DNA of 54,477 nt from Dimorphilus gyrociliatus (lineage: Eukaryota > Annelida > Polychaeta > Dinophilidae), in contig CAJFCJ010000076.1 of NCBI GenBank assembly GCA_904063045.1, forward strand, positions 146,230 to 200,706, in the 5' to 3' direction. Positions 52,931 to 54,477 of this stretch are shown piece after piece. A model generated the notes under the pieces. That model was not told where the DNA came from. It did not search any database and was given only the letters and a program-made list of their open reading frames with translations. A program made the translations under genes and the position numbers. Positions within the stretch are counted from its first letter, which is position 1, and each line of letters opens with the position of its first letter.

Positions 52931-53320
52931 ATATCAAATAGCCAGACTGTCCTGGCTTCACTTTGTCCAAACTGTGACATTTGAGTTTATGGCAGACAAA
53001 AGAAGATAAAATGTGTTGAATGCCCAAAATTTCTCCACCAAAAGTGTCTCAAAGGTAGATGTCTTTTCATTAACATATAGATAATTCTATTTATATTTAA
53101 TATGCTCTTTTTTAAAGATCCAACTCAGCACATTTGCAATCTTTGTGAACCATTCTCCAAAATGACATTGAAATTCTTATATTGCAATCATACATGTATA
53201 GGTAATTATTCAATTGATTTTAAGATATTTCATGTATTTCTTTAATTGAAGCAGAAATGAGTGGAGGCTTGTGTGAATCTTGTAATATGATTACCAAGAA
53301 AACATGTTTTTTATTAGACT
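52931..53320 (+). pseudogene. Relic of a Phantom-type N-terminal zinc-finger region
   Basis: Two or three exon-like pieces: SLCPNC, a stop, VYGRQKKIKCVECPKFLHQ, KCLKG with a donor-like GTAGAT; after an acceptor-like TTTAAAG, DPTQHICNLCEPFS and LYCNHTC; then SGGLCESCNMITKKTC. Order and splice position match exons 1-2 of Phantom copy 3 (IYGRQNQEKC, KKCLDYK, DQSFYCNICC). One in-frame stop. No FLYWCH or catalytic part follows. Its right end meets the last codons of the oxidoreductase on the other strand. Confidence 0.5.
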
Positions 53321-53324
53321 AAGA

Positions 53325-54228
53325 GATTGGATTCGATCTATAACTGGGGTTACTGCTCCTAATTCGGCTAGTTCTCTTAGTTTGTGAAAAACCTGAATTT
53401 CTGCTCCACAATTCCTACAAATGATGCTATGACCACCAATAACGCCATAATTGGTGTAGTACACCTGTCAATGAGAATAATGCCATTAAGTAGAAACCTG
53501 TTGGATTTAATGAATCTTTACAAGAGGAATATGATAATTTCCCAACAGTATCAAAGATAATATCATATTTTTTACCATTTCCTCTAAAGTCATTTTTAGT
53601 GTAATCTATTATGTAATCAGCTCCATTTGATTTAACCATTTCAAGATTTGTAGTACTACAAACTCCTGTAACAACTGTTCCATAGTACTTGGCCATTTGA
53701 ACAGTTGCTATGCCAACACTTCCCGATGCTCCATAGACAAGAACTTTTTGATCTTTTCCAATTTTAGCTCCTTCTAAAAATTGAATAGCTGTTTCTGTTC
53801 CAAAAAGAATTGCAACAGATTCTGTATAGGATAAATTTTTTGGTTTCTCAACAACGCAACCAGTTTCCGGTAGGCAAATATATTGGGCATACATTCCAAA
53901 AGCAGATTCGGGTGATCCAAACACTTGATCACCTTCCTTGAATAATTCAACATTCTTTCCAATCTTTTCAATTTCACCAGCAAAACACAAACCCCAAATT
54001 GGATTTTTTGGTTTAAACAAACCTAAAGAAAATCTTGCTGGTATCCATAAAGAAGCTGGAATCTCTTTATAACCCCCGAAGTTTACAATCACCGGAAGTT
54101 GCCATAGTTGCGTGTATTTTCACTAATATTTCATTATCTTTTGGTATTGGTTTTGCTATTGTCTTCAATTCAAATACATCTTTTGCATCACCATATCCAT
54201 TACAAATCATTGCTTTCATTGTTGCCAT
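53325..54228 (-). pseudogene. Quinone-oxidoreductase-like MDR protein, frameshifted and 3'-truncated
   Basis: ATG chosen at 54228 (MATMKAMICNGYG), giving the normal N-terminus of zinc-free medium-chain dehydrogenases. GroES-like half: FAGEIEKIGKNVELFKEGD and VFG. Rossmann half: VLVYGASGSVGIATVQMAK, the NADPH-binding glycine motif, then ADYIIDYTKNDF and YDIIFDTVG. Two frame breaks: a C-run at 54073-54077 (one G too many on the coding strand, in CKLRG then YKEIP) and another near 53416, after which the family C-terminus resumes (KLRELAELGAVTPVIDR). The end, about 25 residues, is missing at the Phantom relic. Either a young pseudogene or a gene with assembly errors in homopolymers; the missing 3' end favours the former. 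No introns seen. Confidence 0.7.
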
Positions 54229-54477
54229 TGCGAACAAAATTTCCTTTTTAAAATAATGCCAGTTATTCCAACTCATATATATATATAAATTCTTTAATAG
54301 GCCTATATGTAAACTTTTTGTCCAAGATTTTATGATTCATTCAAAACGAATCGAAAAGAATTCAACTCGCGAATGGTGTCCATTGAAATGATAAAATTAT
54401 TATAATAATTATTAATCAACATTCACCAGGTGATGATACAGGTATATGATTTATCAAAATGGTATTGTTGTATAGGA

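Noticed and set aside
1-54477. tRNA, rRNA or other housekeeping RNA genes
   Set aside because: No cloverleaf A/B box pair or rRNA-like segment was recognised. The tRNA-like strings at 5689 and 27438 are primer-binding sites.

Overview
The window is AT-rich genomic DNA from an invertebrate animal, crowded with transposable elements. The evidence for an animal is spliceosomal introns (several only 52-62 bp), a NACHT-LRR receptor, rhodopsin-type GPCR fragments, a Ly6/uPAR-type GPI-anchored protein, PAN/Apple-type exons and animal-type TE families. I cannot name the species. There are no bacterial operons, tRNA or rRNA genes, and no CRISPR array.

Layout. 1-708 is a decayed leucine-rich-repeat gene fragment. 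843-3583 is a dead Mutator-like (FLYWCH/MULE, 'Phantom'-type) transposon whose second exon is split by a solo LTR (2308-3166). 4440-5049 is a broken GPCR (TM4-TM7, minus strand) cut at an LTR boundary. 5050-14295 is a Ty3-type LTR retrotransposon with env-like ORFs and a second protease domain after integrase. 14296-26498 is a very large Penelope-like element (PLE) with three related ORFs, an internal TATA promoter, intron-like leader sequence, a good hammerhead ribozyme candidate near its 3' end and short telomere-like tracts. 26499-30935 is a second Ty3-type element truncated in RNase H. 30940-36857 holds an exon-like fragment, a truncated Phantom copy, a GPCR pseudogene split by a mariner fragment, and an apparently intact five-exon Phantom element. 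37695-39008 has a Phantom zinc-finger relic and a Ly6-type gene. 40440-44801 is a Tc1 element carrying a nested, apparently intact Phantom element; a solo LTR abuts it. 45674-46386 has PAN-type exons. 47023-52264 is an apparently intact three-exon NACHT-LRR gene. 52931-53320 is another Phantom relic, lying against the end of a frameshifted quinone-oxidoreductase-like gene (53325-54228).

The most notable system is the 12-kb PLE region. All three ORFs carry the same module, which looks like an SGNH/GDSL-type fold. The middle ORF adds a canonical PLE reverse transcriptase and a GIY-YIG-like region that has lost most of its signature. This recalls, from memory, the giant telomere-associated 'Terminons' of bdelloid rotifers, but the ORF arrangement here is its own. 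A second theme is Phantom elements whose ends are short tandem arrays, a different unit in each family, beside intact multi-exon transposase genes.
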